Below are positions 21,401 through 33,337 of a stretch of 64,000 nucleotides of DNA, piece after piece. Position numbers and translations under genes: made by a program. Source of the DNA: Hygrophila difformis (Eukaryota; Streptophyta; Magnoliopsida; Lamiales; Acanthaceae); NCBI GenBank assembly GCA_030278955.1, contig JAOANR010000011.1, positions 46,487,417-46,551,416 on the forward strand. The letters run 5' to 3'. Under the pieces are notes generated by a model. The model saw only the letters and a list, made by a program, of their open reading frames with translations. It had not been told where the DNA came from and ran no database searches. The first letter of the stretch is position 1. Every line of letters begins with the position of its first letter.

Positions 21401-24400
21401 TCAGGATCTTGTGAACCACAAGTGGACAAAAGAAGTTCCATCCCTGAAAGTTCTCATATGAGTATTCCAGCATCAATGAACAGGATTGCTCGTACAATAT
21501 CAAGAAACCCCTCTGAAGCAGATGGTTTTGTTGCTGGTGTACTGATGACTTGTGCATCCCAGCGACCCACTAAACAAAGCGAGAAGAAAGACAATGAAGA
21601 GCCTGGTTTTCTTCCTGTAGGGACCAAACCAGTTGGCCAGTTTTTGAATCAAAATTTACATTCTCGAAGACATTTTGAAGTTGAGTGTAGTAAGAGGACA
21701 CTTAAATATGATAATATCAACCATCAACAGCCAATTGCTAGTGCAGGGGAGCTGTCGGTTGAACAGAAGTTGCTGCTCAAAGATAAAGCAGAATATGACG
21801 AGCAGGGAGTACAGCTTTTAGCATCACCTAAGGGTTCGGGCATTTTGCAAGAGGCTCAAGACAACCAGTTAAGGAAACTTGAAGCAGCACCCCCTCAGGA
21901 TTTCCGTCTGATGGAGAAGTTGAGCCAAAGTGTGATTCAAGCTCGTTCCATTGGCAATAAAGAAGCTTCTAATTTGGAAAATCAGCCACAAATCAGTCTT
22001 CAAATGGCCCCATCTTGGTTTAAGCATTATGGCACGAATAAGGACCTACTCTTACCAAAATCTGCAACTAATTCGGCACAACCATTTTCTGGGTTAAATA
22101 TTGCAGATGTGCAGGGACACAGCCTCGTTATGCAGTTAAATCAAGCCAACATTAATCAAGGAAGTGACTCGAGGTCATCTTCACCTGCTGCTTTGATAAT
22201 GAATAATAATCTGCCAGACGCCGCAGATGTAACGGATCAAACTTCGGCAGTTATAAAGTTAAAGAAGCGTAAACTTGTTGCATTTGACATGGTGCCATGG
22301 CACAAAGAAGTGAATTGTGATGGGCCAAAGCTTCAGAGTGTCAGGTCTGTAGTTTCATTTTGTCATCGTGTTTTTGCACCATATGTGTGATGCTTTAATA
22401 GACATGATTCATGCTGGATAAATTATTGTATTGTAATTAATATGAACCTTGATCACTAGACTTTCCTCTATTATCAAACTCCTAACTTGAAAGTGATCGA
22501 CTGCACTAAATTCTGTTCTCTAAAAATACTTTTCATTTGTGTTGGCAGTGAGGCTGAGTTGGAATGGTCACAGGTTTCAAACAGAAGGCAAGAACTGGTG
22601 AGGCTGGTCTCCTTTTGTAATACAATGCTACAAACATTTTCTATATGTTTCTAAAAAAAAAATTTGTTTCTTGAATCATTTCTGCTGCAGACTAAAAGTT
22701 ACGCTGAAACTATTGGAGATGTACCCCGAGTGGTTCAATCAAAAAGGAGGCTTACTTCTACAACACAGCTTATGCAGCAGGTTTTTAGACCTGCACCTGC
22801 ATGTATCCTCTCAACTGATGCCAGTTCAAACTACAATATTTTTGTATATTCAACTGCCAGATTAGAATTGGGTGATGCTTGCAACCTGACAAGTAAACTA
22901 GCAGCAAGTTCAAATGATTTGTAAGAAAATGCTATTAAATCAATTGATTTAACAAACTGAAAAGTATTGTACTCATTTTGTGAATCTATTTTTCTTTTTA
23001 CTAGGTTGTTTGACAAGCTAAAGACTTCCAAGAGAAACGTATGCAATTTCTCAAAGGTTGCGGAAGGCTTAACTAGCCGAGTGAAGAAGCTAGAGGGTGA
23101 TCTAACGAGGTACGTGTAATAGTAGGTGTCATTATTGTTTGTGAGTTGTTGCTTAATATTGCGTGAATTATCATGAATATGACTAGACCGGTATGGGCAG
23201 GAAGATTTAGAGGGATATTATTGAGATGCATAATTCATATCAATAGATTAGCGGAGTTTTCAGATGTCACATAATCAAACTCTATCTCATCTGATGACAT
23301 ACTAGCAATGGAATTCGATATGCTTTTACAGCCTCTTAACAGATTGAGCTATTCCATTTAAGTTCCGGATTATTTGGTTTGAAAAATGCTTGATCCTATT
23401 TTATTCAAACCACGCTCAAATGACATGCTTGATTACAAAATTGAGATACAAGCCTATTCACGCAAATAATAGAATACTTTTTGTGAGCATCTTAATCTTT
23501 TAAACATTATGAACATTATTACTCCCGAATCCCTATGTTCCATTTGAAAGGTGGTAGATAAGCTTAAAAGGTGGGTGCTCACCCAACAAATTACAAACGA
23601 GATAAATAGGAGGGATATAGGTTGGTGGAATTTGAACCCCCGCCTTGAGCATTGAAAGTTGCAAACTTAGCTGGTAAAGCTGAACCCAATGACCAATATT
23701 AAAATTGATTATCATCATTACTATTTTAGAAACATTTTATGTTTAAAATAAATTTCTCAACATATACTCCCTCCGTCCCACTAATTCCGTCTCATTTTCC
23801 TTTTTGGTCCGTCCCATTCAATTGTCACATTTCCTTTTAGGAAATTATTAAATATTTTAATTACCAAACCCACTACCATCACATCACATAAATAAATAAA
23901 TATATTAAAATTTCAAACACACAACTATCACATCACACATCAATTAAAAATTCAAATACATTACAATCACATCACATAAATTCCTAATTTACCCCCACTT
24001 TAAATACTAATCCACCCCTATATTAAATACTAACTATCCCCATATAAAATAACGTACCCAAAAGAAATGGGACATTATTACTGGGACGGAGGGAGTATTT
24101 AACTGTAATCTGAGGAATTTGAAGTTGGCTTGTTTATGGTAAACAGATTAAATTTGAACATGAAAACTATTCCTCTTTAAAATAATCTAGCCTTATTTAA
24201 AAGTATTTGTTGTTGAATAATACGCAAGCCAAGACGTATAATGTTCCTATCATACAATACAGAGCTTAAACACATAATATTCGATTCACTGAGTACCAGT
24301 AATCCGTAAGGTATGGTTCTTAGAAAGCTGTGTATTTAATCTGATGCAGGCCATACTTACCATTTCAATGAAATTGTATATAGTTTTTATTCCTTGAGTA

Positions 24401-24920
24401 CCAGTAACCCATCAGGAGTGGTTCTTAGAAAGCTGTGTATTTCATCTGATGCAGGCCATACTTACCATTTGAATGAAATTGTATATAGTTTTGATTCAGT
24501 TCACTTTGTCTTTTGATTGAACATTATGATCTTTTCTAATCCTTATCATCATCTAAGCCTTCATTCCAATATGTGGGATCTTCCATATTGCCTTGGTTGC
24601 ATTTTGTTTTCAATTATGATAAGACAGACTATATTATGCCACCTTGTCAGTATACAGGGATATGATGGTTGTAAGTATGATGGTGCAGATTGGATAGAAG
24701 TTTATCTGTGGTGGACATCAAAGTGGAAAGCCAGGACCTGGAGAAGTTCTCAACGATCAACTGTTTCGCAAAGTTCCATATCAAGGCCCACCCTGGCATA
24801 GTTGATGCAACCTCATCTTCAGGACAATCAGCACAGCAGAAAGCAATCCCCCGACCATGTGTAATGGGATTTCCAATGCCTAGGACGTTACCTGAAGTAG
24901 CAGATTGTCTTTCCTTGTGA
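18474..24920 (+). CDS. Plant 'dentin sialophosphoprotein-like' family protein, nine coding exons (predicted 1212 aa)
   Basis: I join 18474-19707, 20012-20094, 20261-20334, 20582-20813, 20945-22344, 22549-22597, 22691-22920, 23005-23109 and 24689-24920; every junction is GT-AG and keeps the frame, total 3639 bases with TGA. The protein opens with a Gln/Leu-rich helix (LLKQLQELQRRQQLQE), followed by about 950 Ser/Asn/Gln-rich, probably disordered residues. It ends in a conserved region across exons 5-9: basic LKKRKL then VPWHKEV, FRPAPACILSTDA, a coiled stretch SRVKKLEGDLTRLDRSLS, QDLEKFSTINCFAKFH and a PMPRTLPEVADCLSL C-terminus. From memory this order matches the Arabidopsis At5g07940/At5g07970/At5g07980 group, whose function I do not know. 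Those proteins are longer (about 1500 aa) and I remember an N-terminal MPGNE-type start that is missing here. The ATG chosen is the first in frame after stops at about 18399-18457. Confidence 0.85.
23536..23700 (-). mobile_element. tRNA-derived SINE-like sequence in intron 8
   Basis: On the minus strand GGGGGTTCAAATTCCACC matches a pol III B box (GGTTCRANTCC). An A-box-like AGCTTTACCAGCTAAGTT lies about 40 bases earlier. No target-site duplication was recognised. Confidence 0.4.
23767..24095. mobile_element. Stowaway MITE in intron 8 (329 bp)
   Basis: CTCCCTCCGTCCCACTAATT and ACTGGGACGGAGGGAG are inverted ends with TA on both sides (23765-23766, 24096-24097). Confidence 0.9.
24291..24500. 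repeat. Tandem 105-bp duplication in intron 8
   Basis: GAGTACCAGTAA starts at 24291 and again at 24396, and the two units agree at most positions, including TTCTTAGAAAGCTGTGTATT and CTGATGCAGGCCATACTTAC. Each copy includes a CTGATGCAG acceptor-like string, so the duplication could offer cryptic splice sites before exon 9. Confidence 0.85.
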
Positions 24921-26012
24921 TCATTGAAGATAGTTCTAAAATGCCACTGTTCTGTATCGGCACATCTCCTATATTCCTGACCTGTGATTACAACCTGCTG
25001 AAAGTGAACAGCTTTAGAAATCACTGAAAAATCAATGGAGGATGACTCTGGGCACTCCTTAATTTAAGGATCGATCCCTTCTCATTTTTGAGGTAGTATA
25101 TATCCACACACGCACACACACACATATATATAGAGATAGAGATAGAGATAGATAGATGGATAAATAGATAGATAGAGGTATGATATAGATAGATAGATAG
25201 GCATGTATTAGTTTCGTATATTTGTTCTAAATGTTTCATTTTGGAAAGCTTAGGAAAAATGGATTAATTTTCCAATGTGTACTATTAATCTTCACTTTCT
25301 CTATGATTATATGCTTTCATTGTTGAAATATGTGGAACTAGCCTCGGATTTATGGTTTATGGAAGCTTCTGACTCCTTTCAAAAGTGATTTAATTTTTGT
25401 TTTTGTTCTCACGAATACCAGGTTGATTTTTGGCCCCAGAGACCCCCTCAAAGCCTCCATTGTCAGCAAAACGACAAGGGCTTTCTTTATTGCATGAAAG
25501 GTCACACAGATAATGTGTCTTGACTCTTGACATAATGACATATGTTTGTATTAGTTTGTGGTTGGCTGACTTGATCCTCTTCACCTCAATCATCGAATGA
25601 CAGGTCAGCAATCCCAAAAGATCTTGTTGCCACTGGGGGGGGGGGGGTTAACATGCAGCAATCTTGTCTGGTAACTGTCTGTCAGCATCATGTCTTGACA
25701 AGTACAGAATTAGAATCTAGTCTTTCTGAGAAAGTGGAGAGACGAAAAGATAGATGTATTATCTGAAAGGTATGTATACTTGGAAAGCAGCAGGTATCGT
25801 TTACTATTTGTTTAATTATTTATTTTATCCACTATGCAAGGAAACAAAATCATGGGTCAATTTGTTTGTGGGTATGACATCAGACAATATATGGGGGATT
25901 GGGAGTGGGATAGGTGAGCCATTTCTAAGATTTTATTCTGGCTGCCGGGTGCTGACATAATCCAAATTCATTGTTTTGACTTCTTTGTTTGAGGCTTTAA
26001 ATTTTTATTCCG
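24921..26012. other. 3' flank of the nine-exon gene, no gene recognised
   Basis: This should contain the 3' untranslated region. It holds a simple-repeat patch at 25104-25202 and a run of eleven or so G at 25627-25647. Short frames on both strands show no motif. Confidence 0.5.
25104..25202. repeat. (CA)n and (GATA)n-type simple repeats
   Basis: Consecutive CA, TA and AGAT/GATA tracts. Confidence 0.9.
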
Positions 26013-26017
26013 GTTCC

Positions 26018-26938
26018 TGTTAGTCCCACTTAAAGTCGAGATCAGACATCTATTCAATAATCTGTTTGTTCAATCACACACTTCGATCGTGTATTAATAG
26101 GTTAGTACCAAATAAAACAGTAAAGTGCATGAAAGTAAATGAACAAACAAAAACAAGAGTTGTTGACCCAAGGCCTACGTCTGGGGGATAACAATCCAGG
26201 AGAGTTCCACTATGTGTTCGAACATCATGTATTAACACGAAAAATAGTGAACAGTAAACCTTTTACTCCACACCCAAGCAGATGGTCGATGGTACTAGAA
26301 AAACTGCTTTTTGGTGAGAATACTCCCGATTCTTCTTCGACCCCTTGAAGACTCATTCTTCAAGTTTCCCTTGAATGATCCTGTAAAAGATTCTCCTTTG
26401 ATATGACAATGTCGAGCAATTATCACTTTGTTGACACGAACTTGAGTGATGCTCTTAATTGAAAACGTCGGATTCAATTAAGAGGCTTGAGATGCACAGC
26501 CTTCGTCAATTCACTCAAGGAGGACAAACTCCTTCACGGATTGATAGAACACTCGGACGGGTGAAGAGATTGCCCAAGATTTCTCACGCAAGCAGCCAAG
26601 AATTCGAGAGATGCACAACAGAGAGTGATTAATGATTGGTGATTTGTTTCTCTCCAACACTCGGCTAATAAAGGTGTGAGCGGACGCCTGCCATGGAAGG
26701 AAATCATAATTGCCGTGAGATCCAATCCTTCCATACTGTGTAATTTCCCAAGGAAGGTAAGATATGACTGCCATGATCCACCCACCTCCTTAAGGAAACC
26801 AAATATGCTGTTGCAGAACCTTATCAGGACATTCAAAAAGTCTTCCAAGAAAAACGAAGTCGAACGTTGGGATGGGAAGCCTAATCTAATGTTCAGCATT
26901 GGCATGGAACACATTATCTCAAAAACAAGGAACTAACA
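26018..26938 (-). mobile_element. Solo LTR of a copia-type retrotransposon (921 bp)
   Basis: The segment begins TGTTAG and ends CTAACA and is flanked by the 5-bp duplication GTTCC (26013-26017, 26939-26943). Inside, GTTGACCCAAGGCCTACGTC and TGGGGGATAACAATCCAGG are diverged versions of a stretch in the LTRs at 46692 and 54726, in the same plus-strand wording. So it belongs to a related family and has the same orientation (minus). No internal region remains, as expected from recombination between two LTRs. Confidence 0.85.
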
Positions 26939-27043
26939 GTTCCCTTGGTTTATTAGCAGATATGGGGAACAAAAAAAAACTATTAATGGAGTTAGACTTA
27001 ATTAAGAGAAACCATGTATAAGGATTTGTTAAGAATATTGATT

Positions 27044-27346
27044 GCGTTTGGGAAGAAACCCCGCGGTTAGCATTTAGCGTTTAAAATATATCCTAAAAAT
27101 AACTTAAAATCCTATATATAGTAAAAGTTATTTTCAGTAACCGTTAATTTTTAAGCTCTAAATTCTCAACTCTGAACCCTGAACGCTCATCTCCAATGCT
27201 TAGCTTTTCAAACTTCAAACGCCAAACTATAATTTTTAACTCTATCAGCAGAGCAGACATCATTACTCAAAACTATCTCAATTCAAAACTATATTTCACC
27301 ACTAATTCCATACTCAAACTCTAAATTCTAATCATTTCCCAAACAT
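27044..27346. mobile_element. Inverted-repeat MITE of the GTTTGGGAA family, copy 1
   Basis: GCGTTTGGGAA at the left and TTTCCCAAACATAA at the right are inverted. The interior (TAGCATTTAGCGTTT, CTATATATAGTAAA, TCTGAACCCTGAACGCTC) is shared with 57655-58124. Confidence 0.65.
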
Positions 27347-27867
27347 AACCATTAGCATAGTGGATGTTCGGTTTTTCAGCATGGGTCAGGTTCACAAGAG
27401 GATCCTGAAGTTGGAAGGTAGCTCCATTCTTCTAAAAGTTGAGAAGCAAGGTGGCATCCGAGAATACCCTAAACATTCCTCCTCATTTCCACTACAACAA
27501 AAACTGAATGTGTAGTACCCGGAGTATGTCTTAAAAAGGAGTGAAAAAGTTGTACTAACAATGCACCTTTCTTTTTAATAGTCATCCTAGCTATAAGAAC
27601 TCAATTGCTAAGTGTGTTGATTTGGAGAACCGAAATCTCTCAGGATGTGTATGAGTGAGGTCAAAGAGCAATGACAATAGGTTATTGTAAGATGAGCCTT
27701 CTCTATCAGCAGCACCTTTCCACTCCATTGCCATACATAAGTGTAAGCTTTTTAGTATTTTAAAAAAGTGATGTAATAATTAATTGGAGAAGGTTGTTCA
27801 TTGTTTTTCCACTACATTCGAAACTGTCAAGTAAACTTTTTATTGTGAATGTACTTAGAAAATTATA

Positions 27868-28124
27868 CTCCATCCGTCCCTGAAGCATCCTGTTTGACTT
27901 TTTGTCACTGTTCATTGTTCAACTTTGTCTCAATATTATTGTAAGTATATATTTGAAAAAAGTAGTCGAGTTCGGTCTTGTTAGATTCGTCTAATCATAT
28001 AGTTTTAGAATATATATTTTACATAATTTTTAGTTTTATATATTTTGAGATATTAACGAATAGAAAAGTGCATTGGATTGTGTGCAGAAATCAAAACATG
28101 ACGTTTTAAATGGGACCGAGGTGG
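27868..28124. mobile_element. Stowaway MITE (257 bp)
   Basis: CTCCATCCGTCCCTGAAGC and GGGACCGAGGTGG are slightly decayed inverted ends with TA duplications; the body matches 16675-16933. Confidence 0.8.
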
Positions 28125-28496
28125 TATAATTACACTGAAACTATTATCCTTATCATTCATGTTTGGTGTCACGAAATATTATTGTAATTAAAAGATTATA
28201 AGGTATAGTATAATGAAAATTGTGATGAATCAGATACATCACAAAAGAATATAGTTCTAAAGTATATTGTATTTTTGTAACAATCATAAAGCATCAACAA
28301 GAATACACAAGTGTAGACACAATTCACAAAACCGGGAGAATCGGAAGAAATAAACTTATCACAAGCTAATATCAATTTCGAGAATGTGTAACCATGAAGC
28401 TCATCCGAACATATTGTAGATCGCAGAATAATGGATTCTCTGCTGATCAAGTCATCCTGCACAGGTTGAACCTTTAGTCCATAAGAAGCATACAAG

Positions 28497-28642
28497 GGTC
28501 TGTTTGGATGAGTTTCTACAAATGTATAGGAGTAGAAGCGTAAAGTAAAAGTAAAGTAAAAACGTTCGTCTACATAAAACAGTAATTTATTTTAACTTGT
28601 AAGGCTGATTTTGTTCCCTGCATTAAAAGTTCTTCCAAACAT
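28497..28642. mobile_element. Possible small MITE with TGTTTGGA ends
   Basis: GTCTGTTTGGATGAGTTT and AAAGTTCTTCCAAACATG are imperfect inverted repeats about 145 bp apart. No convincing target duplication was seen. Confidence 0.4.
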
Positions 28643-28652
28643 GTGATATATG

Positions 28653-28936
28653 CAGTAGCGAAACTAGGAGGATTCCCCTCAAGGAGGGCCAATTTCCACT
28701 CAAAAATTTGTCACGAAATATTAACACAAAAACCAAGCACAAACTATATAGGATATTGTTCAAATAATATTGTACAAAATAAAATATCAACCAAAAGTTA
28801 AATAATTCCAAGAAAGGAGGTTTCTTTTTATTTTTATAACTATTATCATATTACTAGATTGTATACATTCAGACTATATCACAAGAACTATGTAGGGGCC
28901 CGAGCCACTCCTTTTATGGGCATAGTTTCGCCCCTG
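28653..28936. mobile_element. hAT-type MITE (284 bp)
   Basis: CAGTAGCGAAACTAGG and ATAGTTTCGCCCCTG are inverted ends. The 8-bp duplication GATATATG lies at 28645-28652 and 28937-28944. Confidence 0.85.
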
Positions 28937-29463
28937 GATATATGGCCACAAACACTTTTTATTAAAAGCAGAAGTTCATCCCAACAGTCTTCTTAACGAT
29001 CTCTCAAGATGATTGTTGCTGCTTATTAAAAAACTTGGTGCAAATAAATGGAGAAAACGCAAGCAATATTGCCTCATGCTCCAATTGGTAACATATTTTG
29101 TGATGGGAGGAGTAGATATATTTTTGTTTCGTGTTTTCTTCTTAAGGTTTAGTGGCATTTTTTTAGGACACGGCAACTCGCTTTGATTTTGGAGGAAACT
29201 AATTTAACATGCTGGCAGACTGTCTTAACATGCTTACAAACTCTAAGGCAGTCTTGCATGGAACAAACTCTAAAGCATCAGCATCTTACTCAATAAGAGA
29301 GTGACACCCAAGGCATGTATATATGCCTAACTATTTTAAACCCTCGTTAGATGTATGCCCATCAAATTTATTTTGATGCACACATATTCTAATTAAGTTT
29401 GCAACCATCCATGGTTATTTACGCTATTAATCTTAATTGGTAGTATGTTCTTGAGTATTACAT

Positions 29464-30797
29464 CACAACAAGAAAAATCCAGTTTACCGACCGAAAAATT
29501 CGGTCGCTAAGCCTCAAAATTCGGTTGCTAACAGGGTTAGCGACCGAATTCGCGACCGAATTTTTTCGGTCGGTAAAAGCTTTGTCGAAAAATTCTACCG
29601 ACTAAAAAAATTTTCGGTCGGATTTTCGCGACCGAAACTGCGACCGCATTGTTCGGTCGCTAAGTTCTACGACCGAAAATTTAAATTTTTTATTTTTTAA
29701 TAATTTTTATATTAGCGACCGAAACTTCTGTCGCTATATTTAGCGACCGAATTAGCGACCAAAATATTCGGTCTCTAAATAAGTCAAAAATTTGAGAAAT
29801 AATGTTCCCAAGAGGGCTCGAAACCACGACCTCATCATCATCATCCCCAGCCCTAACCACCTGTACCGACCCTCCGAATCACCAATAGAAGCCTGCCACA
29901 TGTCATATATTTTAATTCCTCCCCAAATGTGTTGATGAGGGAATTCGAACCAAGGACCTAAAGACCTCCCATGCACGCGTATGCCGTCCTGCTACTCACA
30001 ATTTCATGTCATCTGATGCAATGTGTTATATATATAATATATATTTGTATAAATTTGTAAATTAATAACTTAAATAATAAAATTAAAAAAATATATTAGT
30101 TAAATAAATAATTGAATAATTAATTAATTAAACAAAATACAAAATTAAATTAAATGGATAAAATTAATTAAAGCACTAATTAAATTTAAAAAACCTGAAA
30201 TCAATATTATTAAATATTAGTTAAACTAAAAACTTTCATTATGGTAAATATTAATTCAATAATTAAAATTAAAAATTACATATTAAATCCAACATTAATT
30301 AAATTAAATATTTAAAATAAAAATTAATATATAAATATAAAATAAATTAAAGAAAATTTAATTCAGGAAAAATAATTAAAATTAAAAAGATAAAAAAAAC
30401 TAATTAAAATATAAAAAAATAAAATAAAATTATGTAAAAAGATTTGCGACCGAATTTTCGGTCGCGAATTCGGTCGCTAGTTTGTGACTGAATATTTTCG
30501 GTCGCTAATTCGGTCGCTAAACGTATATTTGAAAGATTTTTTTTTAAAAAAAATTAAAAAAATGGAAATTGGATTAGCGACCAAATATTCGGTCGCTATT
30601 TCGGTCGGTAATTGGATTTCGGTCAATAAGTAGCCACCAAATGCGTTTCGGTCGCGATTTCGGTCGCTAAATTGCGACATAAAATTTCGGTCGCTAATTC
30701 GGTCGGCAAAATAGCGACAGAAAAATTCGGTCGGTAATGGCGACCAAATATTTTCGGTCGCGAATTTCGGTCGCTAAACTGACTTTTTCTTGTAGTG
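29464..30797. mobile_element. Non-autonomous CACTA (En/Spm-type) element (1334 bp)
   Basis: The left end is CACAACAAGAAAAA and the right end TTTTTCTTGTAGTG, that is, inverted CACTACAAGAAAAA with one change on the left. A 3-bp duplication CAT flanks it (29461-29463, 30798-30800). Many copies of TTCGGTCGCTAA or TTAGCGACCGAA lie in both orientations within 300 bp of each end, the subterminal repeats where a CACTA transposase would bind. The AT-rich centre (30000-30430) has no transposase frame. A tRNA-like patch with a B box (GGTTCGAATTCC on the minus strand) lies at about 29935-29955. Confidence 0.9.
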
Positions 30798-30800
30798 CAT

Positions 30801-31240
30801 AACCTTAACTACTATTTAACTATAAATTAATTTTGTGGCTGTGGCCTCTAGGTATAATAAATTTTAGCCGAAATTTTTTACCGAAATTTCAGTATTTTTG
30901 GTCTCAAATGAAATTTCACATGCAATACTTTTTTACAAAACTTTCACCTAAACCTGAAATTTGATTATGTCATTCACATTGATCGACTTGTTTTCATCGT
31001 TCGTGAATCAATATATAATCAACATGTTATGTCTATGTCATAAAATGAGTATTGTCAGCATACAGTTGGTTTTCATTTGCAGGGAAGAAGTGGAAAAACT
31101 AGGAAGATATATCAATTATCAACTTTGAACCTCCTAGAAATTCCTAGAAACTTTATGTGGTTTTTTAAATATAAATATACTTATTTTATTTTAATAGTAC
31201 TTCATTATTAGTGGATGTAAATTATTATTTTAAGTATATA
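30801..31240. other. Intergenic, nothing recognised
   Basis: AT-rich sequence without a gene or a clear element. Confidence 0.5.
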
Positions 31241-31500
31241 CTCCCTCCATTTTTCAAAAATTCTAACATTCCTGCGTTTCACGTTATCCAATGCACATTT
31301 TTAACACTTAGTATCTCAAAATGTGTAAAAGTAAAAATTATAAAAATTTGATATTATAAAACTACGCGATTAGACGAATCTAACAAGATCTCACTTCACT
31401 ATGTTTTATCTTGTATAACTGTGTTAAAAATTTAAATCAAAGTTACTCAGTGAATAGTAACAACTATGCAAATGTTACAATTATTTCCAAACGGAGGGAG
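31241..31500. mobile_element. Stowaway MITE (260 bp)
   Basis: CTCCCTCCATTTTTCAAAA and TTTCCAAACGGAGGGAG with TA on both sides. The interior is the reverse orientation of the family (GACGAATCTAACAAGATCTC). Confidence 0.9.
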
Positions 31501-31681
31501 TATATATTTTGCATTTATATCATATTGTTTATTGACAATATTTTTTCTGTAGTTGAATATTACCCATCAATTGTTTTTATTTTGAATCCATAATTTCCTT
31601 AAAATCGAACCCAAAATTCAAATATTTTTGAAATTTTCATAAATTTACATTTGGACCTAACTTAGATATCGAAATTTAATA

Positions 31682-31941
31682 CTTCCTCCGTTTTCAAAAA
31701 GTTGGAACATTCATAGATTTTACGTAATCCAATTCACATTTTTAACGCTTAATATATTAAGTTGTCTAAAAGTAAAAATTATAAAAATTTAATATTCTAA
31801 AACTATATGATTAGACGAATCCAACAAGATCTCACTTGACTATGTTTTATCTTATATAACTGTGTTAAAAAATTGAATTAAAATTATTCAATGAATAGTA
31901 AAAACTATTCATGTGTTTCAACTTTTAAAAAACGGAGAGAG
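31682..31941. mobile_element. Stowaway MITE (260 bp)
   Basis: CTTCCTCCGTTTTCAAAAAG and TTAAAAAACGGAGAGAG with TA duplications. It is a close relative of the element at 31241-31500 in the same orientation. Confidence 0.9.
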
Positions 31942-32188
31942 TATATGTTTACTCCTACAGTGGTCAAGTCTCTCAAATTCTAACTTTATAGTCGGGGTTC
32001 AACTTTCGGTTGGCTCTTGTATATCCCCTTATTCCCCTTGCTTAATTGCCCTGGCCGGTACCCCCAACGTGACGAGTCATCGTTCAGACACATCCATAAC
32101 ACCCTACCCTATAATACTACAGAAATAAATCTAAAACGAAAGCGATTTTACCTTTCTCCAATGATTAAAACGGCCCATACAATGGCTC

Positions 32189-32859
32189 TAGGGGTGAAAG
32201 TGGGACGGATAATTCCCGTCCGATTCGATGCCGTATTTGATTATATTCGAATCCAAATTCGAATTTTTATATCCGGCGGATATGGGACCGGATATGGGAT
32301 TATAAATATCCACCCGTATCTGAAAAAATTCGAATATCATGCGGATATTATCTGTATTTTCTATCCGAATATTCGAAAATATATATATATTTATATATGC
32401 ATATTATACTCCTAATATATTATACTCTATTAACTATAATAAATATGTAATACTATATGTATAAATATAATCAAAAGCTTGAAAGCCATATGTAACTAAT
32501 TAAATCAAATCATATTAATCAATTCGACTATATCATTAGATTATTTGCATCTAAATTGTAGTACGTAACATCTTGCAGTGATGCTATTTAGATGTCTTGA
32601 ACGAAATAACTAATAATCTTGTAAAATTTTAAAAATCAGTTTAATTAGCTTACATAGTAATATTCAGATTTCTCTTAAAAAGTTATAAAAAAAATTAATT
32701 TTAAAAATTATAAGACTATATGAGTTAAAATTCAAATTCGTCTCGTACCCGTTTTCCTAAATATTCGAATTCGTATTTGTATCCGGTCTATTCGTATTAA
32801 TATGGGATAGGACACAGGACGAGTACTATCCGCCCGTATCCGTCCCGTTTTCACCCCTA
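32189..32859. mobile_element. hAT-type MITE with TAGGGGTGAAA ends (671 bp)
   Basis: TAGGGGTGAAAGTGGGACGG and CCGTCCCGTTTTCACCCCTA are inverted. The 8-bp duplication AATGGCTC flanks it (32181-32188, 32860-32867). The inner sequence (GAATTTTTATATCCGGCGGA) is shared, inverted, with 58232-58972. Confidence 0.9.
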
Positions 32860-32965
32860 AATGGCTCTCCGATAGATCCCAAAATCTAAAATAAATAAGA
32901 TGAAATTGACAAATATTGTAGTTTTCCTAACCCCATAAAAAAATTTACTGCTAATTATCATTGGG

Positions 32966-32966
<1 letters not shown>

Positions 32967-33003
<37 letters not shown>
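32967..33003. repeat. (TA)n microsatellite
   Basis: About eighteen TA units a few hundred bases beyond the 3' end of the first UGT gene. Confidence 0.95.
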
Positions 33004-33005
<2 letters not shown>

Positions 33006-33337
33006 TCACCTTGTCCTTGGCCACATATGAAAGAGAAGAGAACTCTATCAAATTAATTAGAAGCCAAAAACACCAGTAATCTTATAAATTTATAATTTCC
33101 AAGGTTCCAAAAGAAGGCCAAGGAACTACAATAATATTGTATCAAAAACCATATATGAAGCTCGATCAAACATCCACGGCTTTCATATTTTGATCTTATT
33201 ACATGTTTGACAGAGCAAGGTTTCGGACACACATACATAGTAGTACATTATAACACACACATGCATTTTTATTCAAAAAAAAAAAGAAGATAGAACCGTG
33301 GATCTTATTCCATTGGCATATCGATCGACTTGTAAAG

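Noticed and set aside
25754..26477. Short frames around the solo LTR
   Set aside because: They overlap the LTR border and lack motifs; the LTR structure explains the sequence better.
29935..29960. A tRNA gene in the CACTA element
   Set aside because: Only a B-box-like GGTTCGAATTCC on the minus strand; no cloverleaf could be drawn. At most a SINE relic.
29752..29976. Short minus frame in the CACTA element as a transposase
   Set aside because: It has no DDE-type or TNP motif and is only 74 codons; the element seems to be non-coding.
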